DNA of 64,000 nt from Haloterrigena gelatinilytica (GCF_013342145.1 NZ_JABUQZ010000002.1:62001-126000); one strand, 5' to 3'. Counted from the first letter of the stretch, positions 45,944-55,515 are shown. A program made the numbers and translations. The notes: generated by a model not told the origin, from the letters alone.

Positions 45944-46346
45944 GGAGCTGTCCCTCGAGACCGTGCCAGGGGTGCGGAACTGTCGTGTTGGATGATACAT
46001 GAGTACTCGATACCCGCGTGGGCAATCGTGCTGATACAGCCGGTAACACGGCTTTGTTATCCCCGCCCTGAGGCTGCCGTAGTCACGAACTATACACGCG
46101 AGGACTGCCGACCTGGTGAAATTACCGCGATACAGGCGATTCCGAGTACGCTCAGCCGATCCGAACTGTTATTCCTCGAAAAATGTCGGATTAGACGTCA
46201 GTCACGGCCGGAAACTGGTATAAATCCCTTTCGTACGGGTAGCCGAGTGATAGTAAAGTGCCAATCCCTGGCATTCAGTGACGTGAGGTATCCGAATAGC
46301 CCCGGAGACCGGATTCAGAAACCGGTTTGGGAACGCGAGGACGCCT
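45944..46346. other. 400-base spacer, promoters only
   Basis: Divergent region between the sugar operon and the DUF7344 gene. GGTATAAATCCC at about 46210 is a likely TATA box for a rightward transcript. Frames here are not protein-like. Confidence 0.45.
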
Positions 46347-46880
46347 ATGTCTGAACACGAACTGACACAGGCCGAACTGTTCGACGTCTTCAGCAACGCT
46401 CGGCGGCGACGGACCGTCCAGTATCTCAAGCGGCAGGGCGGCGCCTGCGATCTCGCTCCGCTCGTCGAACAGGTCGCTGCCTGGGAAAACGACGTCGACC
46501 CGGACGAGGTAACGCGCACGCAGCGTCGGCGGGTGTACATCTCCCTCTACCAGACCCACCTGCCGATGCTCGAAGAACACGGGATCGTCGACTGGGATCC
46601 CGACGATCACACCATCGACCTCCTCCCCCACGAGGACGTCTTCGACCCCTACCTCGATCACCGACTCGAGGATCAACGGGAGTGGCACCGGCCGTACGTG
46701 ACGGTAACGGCGTTGGGGGTCCTCGGACTCGTAATCTCGTGGCTCTCGATCGGTCCCCTGACGGCGGCCGCCGCCCCGGTCGTCGCACTGACGCTTTGCC
46801 TGCTCGTTCTCGCCCTCGCAGTGGTCCAGCACGTCTCGCGGCGACCCGACCTCGAGTTGCCCCTCGGCTTGACGAGCTAG
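46347..46880 (+). CDS. DUF7344-type winged-helix membrane protein
   Basis: A 177-residue regulator-like protein. Residues 10-95 match the haloarchaeal DUF7344 pattern (LFDVFSNARRRRTVQYLKRQ, RRRVYISLYQTHLPMLEEHG, VDWDPDDHTIDL), a winged helix. Two hydrophobic helices at about 120-155 tether it to the membrane. Same family as the protein at 50679. These proteins are thought to be transcription regulators; ligands are unknown. It faces away from the sugar operon. Confidence 0.8.
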   Translation: MSEHELTQAELFDVFSNARRRRTVQYLKRQGGACDLAPLVEQVAAWENDVDPDEVTRTQRRRVYISLYQTHLPMLEEHGIVDWDPDDHTIDLLPHEDVFDPYLDHRLEDQREWHRPYVTVTALGVLGLVISWLSIGPLTAAAAPVVALTLCLLVLALAVVQHVSRRPDLELPLGLTS

Positions 46881-47443
46881 CGACCGTTCCCTACGCCGCC
46901 CGACCGGTTCTGCGCACCATTTGCTCCCGCCGAGACTCGCGTGTCCCTCCCCGTCTAGTTCGTTCGCTGGTTTCCGAATTCGCCGTTCGCGCGGCCCGCG
47001 GGACCGTCGGCCTCGCGTCGGCGCAACCGGCTACGCTACCAGAGTTGTTTGCTCTCGTGACGGACGACGCTGACTACTAACCCTGTATTACCGACTACCG
47101 ATGTCAGATACCTCATTGCTTCTAATTGGTCCGTTTCTCGGGGCGGACTTCGACTCCGTTGCAAGCGCCTGCGGGACGAACGACGACTGGGATCGCCGTG
47201 TGCGCGGCGTTGATCGACGGCCGGTCGCCGTCTTCGACTAAGGTTTCGGTTCGATCTGGACGCTCACTCTACATCAGCTACTGTGACTCTCGAAACAGCC
47301 GCGCTCCAGTCAAAACAGGGCCCGAGCAGCGCGGCAAGGAGTGGACCGTCCCATGAGCGCTCCGCTACAGTGGTGGCCTCTCCGTCAGCGATCGAGACCG
47401 CCGGGCGAATCGCGATCGTCGCGTCTCCGGCGCCGGAGACGCG
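46881..47443. other. 560-base spacer with one doubtful small frame
   Basis: No convincing gene apart from the small frame at 47101. No repeat was found. Confidence 0.4.
47101..47241 (+). CDS. doubtful 46-residue frame, perhaps a truncated gene start
   Basis: ATG at 47101 opens MSDTSLLLIGPFLGADFDSV with a protein-like start and a hydrophobic strand, then turns Arg-rich and stops. It could be the broken N-terminus of a receiver-like or sensor protein. No clear promoter or ribosome site. Unrecognised. Confidence 0.2.
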   Translation: MSDTSLLLIGPFLGADFDSVASACGTNDDWDRRVRGVDRRPVAVFD

Positions 47444-48430
47444 TCACTCCTCGACGGTGACCCAGAAGTAGGTGTCTTCTTCGGCGTTCTCGTTCGTCGG
47501 CTCTTCCGGCGGCTCTCCCTCGTACAGGAGGACGCTAATACGGACGGTTTCGCCCTCCGACGCCGTCGGCGTGACGCTCAGTTCGCCGTTCCCCGTCGTC
47601 CCGTGGTCGAGGGTGGTCTCGAGGTCCTCGAGCCGCGTCCGTTCGACGACGCTGTCGTCCTCGATCACCTGCTCCTGGACGACGACGGTGTAGTCGGTCG
47701 CCTCGCCTTCCTGATTCGTGATCGAGACGGTCACCGGGACGGATTCGCCGGGCGCGACCTCGTCGGTGATGTTGCCGGCGACCAGCTCCTCGCCGCCGTT
47801 GTCGCTGTACAGCGCCAGTTCGGTGTAGCCGCCGGTAGACGGCGGCACGAGAAAACCGAACAGGAGCGCGCCCGCCGCCGCCCCGATCGCGAGCACGACC
47901 AGTATCGAGGACGCCGTCGCGACGGCGCTCTCGTCGCCCCGGAGTCGCGCGAGCGACGCGAGCGGGGAGACGGTAAACCGCTCCGACGCCGGCGTTCGGA
48001 ATCGCCTGATGACGCCGAGTTGCGCGAGCACGACGGTGACGACACAGAGCGTCGCCGCCGTCGAAACGGTCGTAAAGCCCCACTGGGTAAACGGCAGCGC
48101 GATCCCGACGATCGGAACGACCGCCAGCGAGAGCGCGACCGCGAGCCCCAGTCGCTCGAGGACGTCGATGCCGCGGGACTGTCGATCGATCGGCGTCGAC
48201 GTCGCCTCTCGCCCGCTCCGATCGGCCGCCGGGAACAGAAGCGAGACCAGCGCGTACCCCGGGAAGAAGAGCACCAGCGGGAAGGTGACGAGCAACCGCA
48301 CCACGTTCCCCTCCGGCGTGGCCGTTGCGATTCCGTACGCCAGTATCGCGGCGATCGAGACGACGGCGAGATCGAACGGATACTGGCGGATGACACCGAC
48401 TCCCGTCAGGCGACTCGTTCCGTGACTCAT
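47444..48430 (-). CDS. DUF1616 membrane protein
   Basis: A 328-residue protein of the DUF1616 family. Four or five hydrophobic helices occupy residues 15-200 (YPFDLAVVSIAAILAYGIAT, LVTFPLVLFFPGYALVSLLF, LGLAVALSLAVVPIVGIALP, SILVVLAIGAAAGALLFGFL). An extracellular domain (about 205-328; FTELALYSD-like YTELALYSDNGGEELVAGNI, then VTVSITNQEGEATDYTVVVQ) follows. Genes of this family lie near surface-glycan clusters in haloarchaea; an export or envelope role is inferred from that, not shown. Confidence 0.88.
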   Translation of the reverse strand: MSHGTSRLTGVGVIRQYPFDLAVVSIAAILAYGIATATPEGNVVRLLVTFPLVLFFPGYALVSLLFPAADRSGREATSTPIDRQSRGIDVLERLGLAVALSLAVVPIVGIALPFTQWGFTTVSTAATLCVVTVVLAQLGVIRRFRTPASERFTVSPLASLARLRGDESAVATASSILVVLAIGAAAGALLFGFLVPPSTGGYTELALYSDNGGEELVAGNITDEVAPGESVPVTVSITNQEGEATDYTVVVQEQVIEDDSVVERTRLEDLETTLDHGTTGNGELSVTPTASEGETVRISVLLYEGEPPEEPTNENAEEDTYFWVTVEE

Positions 48431-48673
48431 CGGTTAGCCACCGGGAGTTGATCGGGAGGGCGCAATCCGTCTGAAGACGACACGTAGAGCATTCTCGATT
48501 CGGTCTCTCTTCCGGGAATCGCTTTGTTATGGTCGGGTTACCGCGCCGTCGATCGGATCGATCGTCGACACCGGTCTCGTGCGTGATACGTTTTCGCCGG
48601 CTACCGCCGACAGACTCCCGGTTACCGCCGACAGACGCCGGTCGGCTCCCCACCTGCGGCTCCCGGAGTTCCG

Positions 48674-48949
48674 CTAGAAATCGACGTACTGTTCTTCCCA
48701 CTCGCGACGTTCCTGGATCCGCTCCTGGCCCGTCTCCGTGATCGCGTAGTAGTTCGTCCGTCTGTCGAGCTCTCCCTTCTCGACGAGTTCCTTGTTGACG
48801 AGCGTATCGAGGTTCGGATACAGTCGTCCGTGATTGATCTCGGAGCTGTAATACTTCTCGACTTCGTCCTTGACGGTCTGTCCTGACGGCTGATCTGCGC
48901 CTGCGATCACGTACAGGAGGTCCCGCTGGAAGCCGGTCAGATCGTGCAT
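48674..48949 (-). CDS. PadR family transcriptional regulator
   Basis: A 91-residue winged-helix repressor with the typical haloarchaeal PadR sequence: MHDLTGFQRDLLYVIAGADQ, then INHGRLYPNLDTLVNKELVE and ITETGQERIQERREWEEQYV. The short C-terminal helix serves dimerisation. ACAAATATC at about 48995 on the minus strand is a possible TATA box. Target unknown; it is adjacent to the DUF1616 gene (downstream) and may control it. Confidence 0.9.
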   Translation of the reverse strand: MHDLTGFQRDLLYVIAGADQPSGQTVKDEVEKYYSSEINHGRLYPNLDTLVNKELVEKGELDRRTNYYAITETGQERIQERREWEEQYVDF

Positions 48950-49191
48950 TGCTCAATCACAGTGACCATTCCCCTGAGTAGATATTTGTTATCCGTATCA
49001 TACAGGGACGTTAGAACTCCTTTCAAGACATATCCGCGGAACTAAAGTGCACGTTCCGGCGATTCTCTCTCCAGAGAGACGATCTGCACCTGTCGCGTCG
49101 GGCGACAACTGTCGCTCACTTGCCTCTCGGCGTCCCCCGTTGACTCGCTCGGTTGGGCAGCCCCCAGTGAGACCGATTGCGTCGGCCGCAC

Positions 49192-49524
49192 TCACTCATC
49201 GGTGGACGGTATCGAAACGTCGATCCCGTCCGCACAGATCTCTACCTCGAGCGTTTCGATCGTCGCTTCGTAGGCCGTCGTATGCGAGCCGTCGTCGTCG
49301 AAACGAACGCACTCGGAGAGGAGTCCGCTCTCGAGGAGATTATTGATCCGTCGATACACCGTCGCCGACGAACTGTCCGTTCGCTTCGTCAGCTCCTTTG
49401 CCGTCTTCGGACCGTCGCTCGTGGCGACGAGAATCATTCGTGCGCATTCGTCACCGAGCACGTCGAGCTGGGCGGACGGGTCGGGCGTGGATTCCGTTCG
49501 TGTATCGCTTGCTTGCATTGACAT
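49192..49524 (-). CDS. ArsR-like winged-helix regulator
   Basis: A 110-residue regulator. Winged helix at about 20-85: LDVLGDECARMILVATSDGP, KTAKELTKRTDSSSATVYRR (recognition helix) and INNLLESGLLSECV. The C-terminal strand pair VEICADGIDVSI follows. This is a haloarchaeal type related to ArsR. ATG 49524 is preferred to GTG 49536 because GGTGA sits seven to eight bases ahead of it. Target unknown. Confidence 0.78.
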   Translation of the reverse strand: MSMQASDTRTESTPDPSAQLDVLGDECARMILVATSDGPKTAKELTKRTDSSSATVYRRINNLLESGLLSECVRFDDDGSHTTAYEATIETLEVEICADGIDVSIPSTDE

Positions 49525-50103
49525 CGTCGTATTCACCGAGTTCGTGGAGATCGACTTCGTTCGCTCTCGCGGGAGAGGGCTCGATACGGATCGACTGGGC
49601 GTGGTCCGCCCCGGTCGCGGATACCACCGTTACATTCCAGCACGACGATCGGTAAGCGATAGTGGTATTTTATAACGATGTACCTTATCCGTTGGAAACA
49701 TCAGTATTCGGCGCCGAAACTCGACGTTTCTCGATCGAAATACCGTATTTCGAGCCGGCTCGAAACGCTCAATACGGCCTTTGAACGCCGAATGCGGGCA
49801 AAGCCATCTGAATTCACTGTCCCAATCACCGGGACGCAATCTCTCCAGGCGGTCCTTCGACGGCAGTACAGCACGCTACGGTGTCGGAAACTGCGTATTT
49901 CGCGGTTCTCGGAACCGCTCGAGAGGTGAACGGTCTCCGTCCTTTATTCATATCTGCCCCCCTCGGTAGGATGTCGTTCGGACGAGTGCGATGGTCTCGC
50001 GGTCGGACCCGCCGTCGTCGGCCCGTTTCGACGCGCATCGATCGGGCCGACGACAGCGACCGCCGCCGTTCGTCACTGCTCGTCCGCGTACCACCCCCCA
50101 ACC
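49525..50103. other. 580-base spacer, no gene seen
   Basis: TATTTTATAACG at 49668 is AT-rich and promoter-like, but the frame after it (49678 onward) is basic and not protein-like. No repeats found. Confidence 0.4.
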
Positions 50104-50295
50104 ATGAAATCCACCCAACAAGACTGGAAGCCCATGGAATCGTCGACGGCAGGCGCTCGCTGTCGAAACTGCGGCACCCACGTCACACAGCAGTTCGCAC
50201 GTGTTTTCGGCGATAACGGCGATATCGTCCACGGGTGTCCGGCCTGTACGACGTACCGCGAAATGCAGTCCGGCGGCCACCTCCCCGGTGAGTAA
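50104..50295 (+). CDS. small zinc-finger protein, DUF7563-like
   Basis: A 63-residue protein with a zinc knuckle pair: ARCRNCGTHVTQQFARVFGD and VHGCPACTTYREM. Similar proteins (DUF7563) occur in nearly every haloarchaeon, often near virus- or chromatin-related genes; the function is unknown. Stands alone. Confidence 0.75.
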   Translation: MKSTQQDWKPMESSTAGARCRNCGTHVTQQFARVFGDNGDIVHGCPACTTYREMQSGGHLPGE

Positions 50296-50678
50296 CGCGC
50301 CGGACTCCTGCTGTGACGTTCCGTCTGCGGTCGACCGTTTTTCGCGACGACGCGTAACTCGAGATCCCTAGTCCCATCGCTGGACGATCCCCTCGCGATC
50401 TGGACCCGATCGATCCCTCGCCGGTCGCTCGGTGGCGCGAACCGCCCGTCTCCGAGGGAGACGGGGTCGCGTCACGAGGCAACTGCAGTGCCCTCGAGTG
50501 CGTCGTCACGGTCCCGGTGTACCCTCGCCTTACTCGCTAGCCCGCGTCGCCGCGCGTCCTCGAGGGCGAACAGCGACGTCCTAGCCTGCAAAAGTTAAAG
50601 TCGGTGGTCTGCGAAAGGCAAGCGTGCATGGTAGCTGGTGGTGGACTGTTCGTGGAGCACGCGTTCGCTTTCTGATCG
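50296..50678. other. 380-base spacer, no gene seen
   Basis: No protein-like frame or repeat. AAAAGTTAAAG at about 50590 may be part of the promoter of the next gene. Confidence 0.4.
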
Positions 50679-51182
50679 ATGTCTGTCCAGACGAACCGAA
50701 CTGAGTCGCTCGAGGAAAGTGAAGTCTTTCACATCCTCGGGAACGACAGACGACGAGCGATCGTACAGTTGCTCGCCGAAGAGGCCGGACAGGTCGACGT
50801 CTCGGATATCGCCTCGGAGATCGCCGCCAGCGAGACGGATACGACCCCCGTTCCGAACAACCTCTACAAGAGCGTCTACGTCTCCCTCCAGCAGACGCAT
50901 CTCCCGCAGCTGCAGGAGGACGCCGTCATCGAGTACGACTCCGACTCGAAGACGATCACGCCGGGGCCGAACTTCGAGGACGTCTTGCAGTACATCGACG
51001 GCCACGGCGAACTGCAGGCCTCGGTTCTGCAACTCCACCTGGCCTTCTGTATCGTCGGCCTCGCGATCATCGCGCTCGCCGGTCTCGGCATCCCACTCGT
51101 CTCGAGCATCGATCCGGTGCTCTCGAGCGTCCTCGTGTTCCTGATCGTCGCCGCGAGCAGTCTGTACCGCCTGCTCAGCTGA
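50679..51182 (+). CDS. DUF7344-type winged-helix membrane protein
   Basis: A 167-residue relative of the protein at 46347: ESEVFHILGNDRRRAIVQLL, YKSVYVSLQQTHLPQLQEDA and VIEYDSDSKTITPGPNFEDV form the winged helix (about 10-105). Two hydrophobic helices (about 118-140 and 146-163) follow. The HILGNDRRR and QTHLPxL motifs are the family signature. A membrane-tethered regulator is the likely role. Confidence 0.82.
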   Translation: MSVQTNRTESLEESEVFHILGNDRRRAIVQLLAEEAGQVDVSDIASEIAASETDTTPVPNNLYKSVYVSLQQTHLPQLQEDAVIEYDSDSKTITPGPNFEDVLQYIDGHGELQASVLQLHLAFCIVGLAIIALAGLGIPLVSSIDPVLSSVLVFLIVAASSLYRLLS

Positions 51183-51269
51183 TCGTCCCGTCTATCCGCG
51201 GGGACGCGTCGTCACTTTGTCCGTCGTCCGTTCGAAAAAAGTCCGCCCGCCTGCGTCGCGTCGTTCGCC

Positions 51270-53579
51270 TCAGTTCGCGGCGGTGATGCTCGTCGTCGCG
51301 TTCGCGCTCTCGTTGACGGTGACGTCGGTGTCCCCGTCGACGGTCGTGTCGTTCTCGAGGTCGCCTTCGAGGTCGCCGTCACCGCTCGTCGCCGCGGTGA
51401 TCTCGATCGCACTGACTTCGCCGGAGAACTCGGTGAGGACCATGTGGACGTACTGCCCGGGCTCGAGGTCGCTCGTGTCGACCTCGAACTCGACGTCGGT
51501 GGTCTCGCCGGCCGCCAGCGTCGTCTCCTGTGCTTCGATCAGGTCACCGTCCAGACGGAACTGGACCGCTTCGGTTCGTTCCTCGTCCGTCGGGTTCGTG
51601 ACCGTTGCCGTGACGGTGAGCGGCTCACCGGCTTCGGCGGTGTCGGGCGCCTGGAGGTTCTCTACCGTGAACGAGTCAGCGGCTTCTTCTTCCTCGACCG
51701 GCTCTTCCTCAGGTTGCTCTTCGACCGGCTCTTCGGTCTCGTTCGGCTCTTCAACGACCGGTTCGTCCGGCTCCTCGACTGGCTCCTCAGTCTCGTTCGG
51801 CTCTTCAACGACTGGTTCTTCCGGCGCCTCGACTGGCTCCTCGGTCTCGTTGGGTTCCTCGACGACCGGTTCTTCCGGTTCCTCGACCGGCTCCTCAGTC
51901 TCGTTCGGCTCTTCAACAACTGGTTCTTCCGGCTCCTCGACTGGCTCCTCAGTCTCGTTGGGTTCCTCGACGACCGGTTCTTCGGTCTCGTTCGGCTCCT
52001 CAACGACCGGTTCTTCCGGCTCTTCTTCGACCGGCTCCTCGGTTTCGTTCGGCTCCTCGACGACCGGTTCTTCAGGCTCTTCGATCGGTTCTTCGGTCTC
52101 GTTTGGTTCCTCGACCGGCTGTTCCGGCTCCTCAACCGGCTGCTGAGGAAGTTCACCGATGTCGCCGATGAATACGAAGACGGTCGCCTCTTCGATGACG
52201 ATCTCGGCGTTGCCGTCATCGGTCATTCCGAACTGCATTTCGTTCGACGAGTCGGTCTCGTTTGCCTGCTCGTGGACCGAGTCGCTCACTCCGGCGTGGT
52301 GCTGGCTGACCGGCACGACCGTGACCTGCCCGACCGTGACGTCTATCTGCTGCTCACCCATCTCGAGCGTGGTCTCGGTGGCAGCGTCGGTCTCGTCGGA
52401 CATATTCGAGTCGGTCTCGTTAGCAGTATCGGTGCCGTCCTCGACGGGGACACCGTTACCTTCGTAATCGGAGTCGCCCGCATCGGTTGCAGGAGCGTCC
52501 GCGTGGTCGCCGACGAACACGAAGACGGTCAGGTTTTCGATGACGACGTTGATCCTGCCGTCATCGATTTCCTCGGGCTGTTCTTCGACCGGCTCTTCGG
52601 TCTCGTTCGGCTCTTCGACGACCGGTTCGTCCGGTACTTCGACCGGTTCTTCGGTCTCGTTCGGCTCTTCAACGACCGGTTCGTCCGGCTCCTCGACCGG
52701 CTCCTCAGTCTCGTTCGGTTCCTCGACCGGCTCTCCTTCAGGGACCTCTTCGACCGGTTCCTCGGTTTCGTTCGGCACCTCAACCGGTTCCTCTTCGACC
52801 GGTTCTTCGGTCTCGTTCGGTTCGTCGACCGGCTCTTCTTCAGGGACCTCTTCGACCGGCTCTTCGGTCTCGTTCGGCACCTCAACCGGTTCTTCTTCGA
52901 CCGGTTCTTCGGTCTCGTTCGGCTCCTCGGCTGCCGGCTCGCCCACGGTGACGACGGCCTGATCAGTGACCGGATCATCCTCTGCCGTCAGGTACGGAGC
53001 ATCGGCTGCACCCTGGGTTTCGACGAAATCGTACGTCTCGTTCGCGTTCGTGTCGCGATGTGGCATCGCGATCAGCGTCTCGTCTTCCGCGAGCGGTTCG
53101 TCGAGCGTCACTTCGACGTTCTCGTGCGTTCCCGCCTCGAGATACGCGGACGTCCCGATGACGCTCGTGAAGACGTTTTCACCGCCGGCCAGCAGGCTGC
53201 TGTCGTGGATGACCACGAAGCCGCCGCTCGCCATCGTCACGTTGTCGACGACGACCGTCTCGCCCTCGGTCGCCTGATCGCTGAAGTTGACGTAGGCGTC
53301 CTGCTCGCTATCAACGTCCTCGTCGATCAGTTCGTCCGACTGGTTTTCCTCGCCAGTCGGTTCTTCCGCATCGCTGTCGTTCGGTTCCTCCGCGACACTA
53401 TCGGTGGAGTCCTCTACCGTCGATGTGTCGTTTCCCTCCTCGAGTACGTCGGTCCCATCGTCGTCGACTTGGGTGTGCTCGTCGACGGTTGCCGGCGCCG
53501 CACCGACGACCATCGCCCCGCTCGAGCACACCATCATCAACGCGGTGAGTACCACGAGTAGCTGATTGCGTGCGTTCAT
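51270..53579 (-). CDS. secreted repeat-rich surface protein with DUF7282-like domains
   Basis: A 769-residue exported protein. Signal peptide NQLLVVLTALMMVCSSGAMV (1-25). A first compact domain at about 85-200 (AYVNFSDQATEGETVVVDNV, GFVVIHDSSLL, VTLDEPLAEDETLIAMPHRD) matches the haloarchaeal DUF7282 pattern. Then come two long arrays of EEPNETEEPVEE-type repeats, separated by a segment with DGRINVVIENLTVFVFVGDH and EIVIEEATVFVFIGDIG. The last 115 residues are a beta-sandwich of the CARDB kind (LTVTATVTNPTDEERTEAVQ). No C-terminal anchor is visible. Probably an S-layer-associated stalk protein. Confidence 0.82.
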   Translation of the reverse strand: MNARNQLLVVLTALMMVCSSGAMVVGAAPATVDEHTQVDDDGTDVLEEGNDTSTVEDSTDSVAEEPNDSDAEEPTGEENQSDELIDEDVDSEQDAYVNFSDQATEGETVVVDNVTMASGGFVVIHDSSLLAGGENVFTSVIGTSAYLEAGTHENVEVTLDEPLAEDETLIAMPHRDTNANETYDFVETQGAADAPYLTAEDDPVTDQAVVTVGEPAAEEPNETEEPVEEEPVEVPNETEEPVEEVPEEEPVDEPNETEEPVEEEPVEVPNETEEPVEEVPEGEPVEEPNETEEPVEEPDEPVVEEPNETEEPVEVPDEPVVEEPNETEEPVEEQPEEIDDGRINVVIENLTVFVFVGDHADAPATDAGDSDYEGNGVPVEDGTDTANETDSNMSDETDAATETTLEMGEQQIDVTVGQVTVVPVSQHHAGVSDSVHEQANETDSSNEMQFGMTDDGNAEIVIEEATVFVFIGDIGELPQQPVEEPEQPVEEPNETEEPIEEPEEPVVEEPNETEEPVEEEPEEPVVEEPNETEEPVVEEPNETEEPVEEPEEPVVEEPNETEEPVEEPEEPVVEEPNETEEPVEAPEEPVVEEPNETEEPVEEPDEPVVEEPNETEEPVEEQPEEEPVEEEEAADSFTVENLQAPDTAEAGEPLTVTATVTNPTDEERTEAVQFRLDGDLIEAQETTLAAGETTDVEFEVDTSDLEPGQYVHMVLTEFSGEVSAIEITAATSGDGDLEGDLENDTTVDGDTDVTVNESANATTSITAAN
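51690..52135 (-). repeat. coding minisatellite, first array
   Basis: About ten imperfect copies of a 36-51 base unit encoding VVEEPNETEEPVEEP inside the surface-protein gene. Unit lengths vary by whole codons, so the frame is kept. Confidence 0.8.
52570..52945 (-). repeat. coding minisatellite, second array
   Basis: About eight units of EEPVEVPNETEEPVEE type, separated from the first array by 435 bases. The sequence is more varied (EVPNETEE, EVPEEEPVDE), consistent with independent expansion. Confidence 0.8.
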
Positions 53580-53732
53580 GTCTGTGCCGTAATGGCACCG
53601 ATTACTCCGTCCGTTCGCCGCATAAACAGCCACAACCATTTCATCACGTAACAGGAAACTACGGCTACGGGAGCCGAAGTCCGGTTTCGGACCGGTTCCG
53701 GAAAACAACGGTTGTTGATAGCTTCCCGATTC

Positions 53733-54239
53733 TCATTCGTTCTTCGGCTTCTCGGGCGACTGGGAGGCCGTCGGTTCGTGACCCGGCAAACAGACCAGGT
53801 TCTCGCGGCCGAGCCGGAGTTTCGTGATGCGACCCTCTTCCTCGAGTTCGGCGAGCAGTCGGCTGACCTTCGCTTTCGACCAGTCCACGTCGTTGACGAT
53901 CTTCGACTGTTTCATCCGCCCGCCGTTCTCGCGGATGAGCTGCTGGACGTGCTCGCGATCGGTGAGAAACTCCTCGCGGCGCGGTTCCGGATCGGCCACG
54001 AAGGCGTTCTGTTGATCGAACCGGTTGCGGGCGACGAGGACGCCCCCCAGAAGTGCGAGTGCAACGATGCCCGCAAGCGCCGCGACGTGCGGGCTCCACT
54101 CGAGCTGGAGCGGCCGAGTCAACGGGCTCACGTCACCCAGTGACTCGGAGGAGAGTGTCGATACGATTGGCTCGTTGCCGATGCTACTCGGACCGGAGTC
54201 GGCGATCATCGCGAGACTAGCTCGGAAGTGAATGCTCAT
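53733..54239 (-). CDS. membrane-tethered winged-helix protein, DUF7343-like
   Basis: A 168-residue protein: a short external N-terminus, one hydrophobic helix (HVAALAGIVALALLGGVLVA, about 50-70), a linker, and a C-terminal winged helix (EFLTDREHVQQLIRENGGRM, QSKIVNDVDWSKAKVSRLLA, GRITKLRLGRENLVCLPG). The helix-turn-helix is of the MarR-like DUF7343 kind. It is about 150 bases upstream of the surface-protein gene in the same orientation, so it could sense the envelope and regulate that gene (inferred). ATG 54239 is chosen; an ATG at 54305 adds 22 basic residues. Confidence 0.8.
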   Translation of the reverse strand: MSIHFRASLAMIADSGPSSIGNEPIVSTLSSESLGDVSPLTRPLQLEWSPHVAALAGIVALALLGGVLVARNRFDQQNAFVADPEPRREEFLTDREHVQQLIRENGGRMKQSKIVNDVDWSKAKVSRLLAELEEEGRITKLRLGRENLVCLPGHEPTASQSPEKPKNE

Positions 54240-55082
54240 GTGGATCGGATGGGCCTTGATTCGCTCACGCTCACGTTTCCCTGTACCGTCGATACCGCTC
54301 CCCAAAATGTTTTTTATCGATCATTTATCGTTCCTGTACAGTATTTCACGATCGGTGATGGTGTTGGTCGCTCGGTGGATCGTCGGGATTCCCGCTGCGG
54401 TTAGCGATCCCTACGCGCCCGGTGCACGCCGCTCCAGCGTCCCGTCGGTTCGCGCGATTCCCCCCGTAGACGGCCGTCGCAGCCGATCGGATTTCGACTG
54501 CCGAACCTGTCGGCGAACGTGACGATGGTGGGAGGCGCAACGGTGCTTCGGAGAGCCGTAGACCGAGGGTTCGAATAAACTCGGTCGGACGTTTGAAACG
54601 ACTAGCCGGGATTCGTTCCGATTCAGCCGGTAATCGATCAATTCGATGAGTGTCTCGAGAACCGAAATCAGTCGAGCACCGATTGATCGGGGTCTCGGGC
54701 CCCCTTCGGACCGATCCCGTATGGGTGTTTCGTTCACTCGAGCAGACCGAACCGGGCGCGAGCGAGACGGATCGTCCGCTTCGCTCGAGCCAGTCTCGCC
54801 TCCTGACACTACTCGAGCGAGTCCCGATGACGATCGGAACTGCACGCGGCTACGGATGCCGCTGCGTCACGAGCGATACCGTACTGCAAGTAGTGCCACG
54901 GTGTGATTCGACCGCGCTCGAGGTGGTGCACGCCACGACACAGGACCGAGGGTCGCGGGACAGTTCAGGATACGGTACCGCTCCGGTGGTGGTTCGGTTT
55001 CGGACTGCAAGCGGTCCCGCGCGGGAAAGACCGAGACCGAGCGGCCCAGCCGCGACGCTGGCGCGGGCGACTCTCGTCTGTT
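54240..55082. other. 840-base spacer, no gene seen
   Basis: The largest unexplained gap outside the origins. Frames in it are Arg/Ser-rich. No repeat, tRNA or inverted repeat caught my eye. AATGTTTTTTATC at about 54307 is AT-rich and promoter-like for the gene on its left. Confidence 0.4.
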
Positions 55083-55490
55083 CTAGACGCCCGGCACGCC
55101 GGCGGCCTCGAATCCGGTGACGCCGATGAGCGCGAGGACGTAGAGCACGACCAGGACCGATAGCCAGGCGACGATCGTAATCGCGGCGGCGTCGATCCAG
55201 CCACCTGGATACCGGGAGTTGATCACCGCGAGGTAGGCGACGAAGACCAGCAGCGGCCCGAGCAGCGGAATCCAGCCGAGGAAGAACCCGACGACGCCCC
55301 AGACGACCGCCCCGATCAACGCCGTGACGAGCGCGTACGTGTAGTCCTCGGCGTCGACGATCACCTTCGCGCCGACGTAGATGCCGACCGCGCCGATCAG
55401 CAGGCTGACGGCGAAGACGACGAGGCTCTGTACGGGCGTTGCGCCGCTCTGACCGGGCACCGTGGCGACACCGGCGAGACTCTCGATCAT
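55083..55490 (-). CDS. four-helix membrane protein
   Basis: A 135-residue membrane protein with four hydrophobic segments (VQSLVVFAVSLLIGAVGIYV, YALVTALIGAVVWGVVGFFL, LLGPLLVFVAYLAVINSRYP, ITIVAWLSVLVVLYVLALIG). The pattern resembles small haloarchaeal integral membrane proteins of unknown role. TTAGTTATC at 55516-55524 (read on the minus strand) suggests a leaderless transcript. Confidence 0.75.
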   Translation of the reverse strand: MIESLAGVATVPGQSGATPVQSLVVFAVSLLIGAVGIYVGAKVIVDAEDYTYALVTALIGAVVWGVVGFFLGWIPLLGPLLVFVAYLAVINSRYPGGWIDAAAITIVAWLSVLVVLYVLALIGVTGFEAAGVPGV

Positions 55491-55515
55491 ACCCGTTCGT
55501 GAGGCGGCGTATTCC

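Noticed and set aside
45992-46354. 120-codon plus-strand frame before the DUF7344 gene
   Set aside because: It runs through a promoter-like AT-rich stretch, has unusual composition for a haloarchaeal protein and overlaps the next gene start.
51690-52945. CRISPR-like regular repeats
   Set aside because: The units are protein-coding, vary in length by whole codons, contain no unique spacers and lie within one open reading frame.
54562-54600. Possible tRNA T-arm (GGGTTCGAATAAA)
   Set aside because: No matching acceptor or anticodon arm in the surrounding sequence; no other tRNA-like cloverleaf was found in the window.
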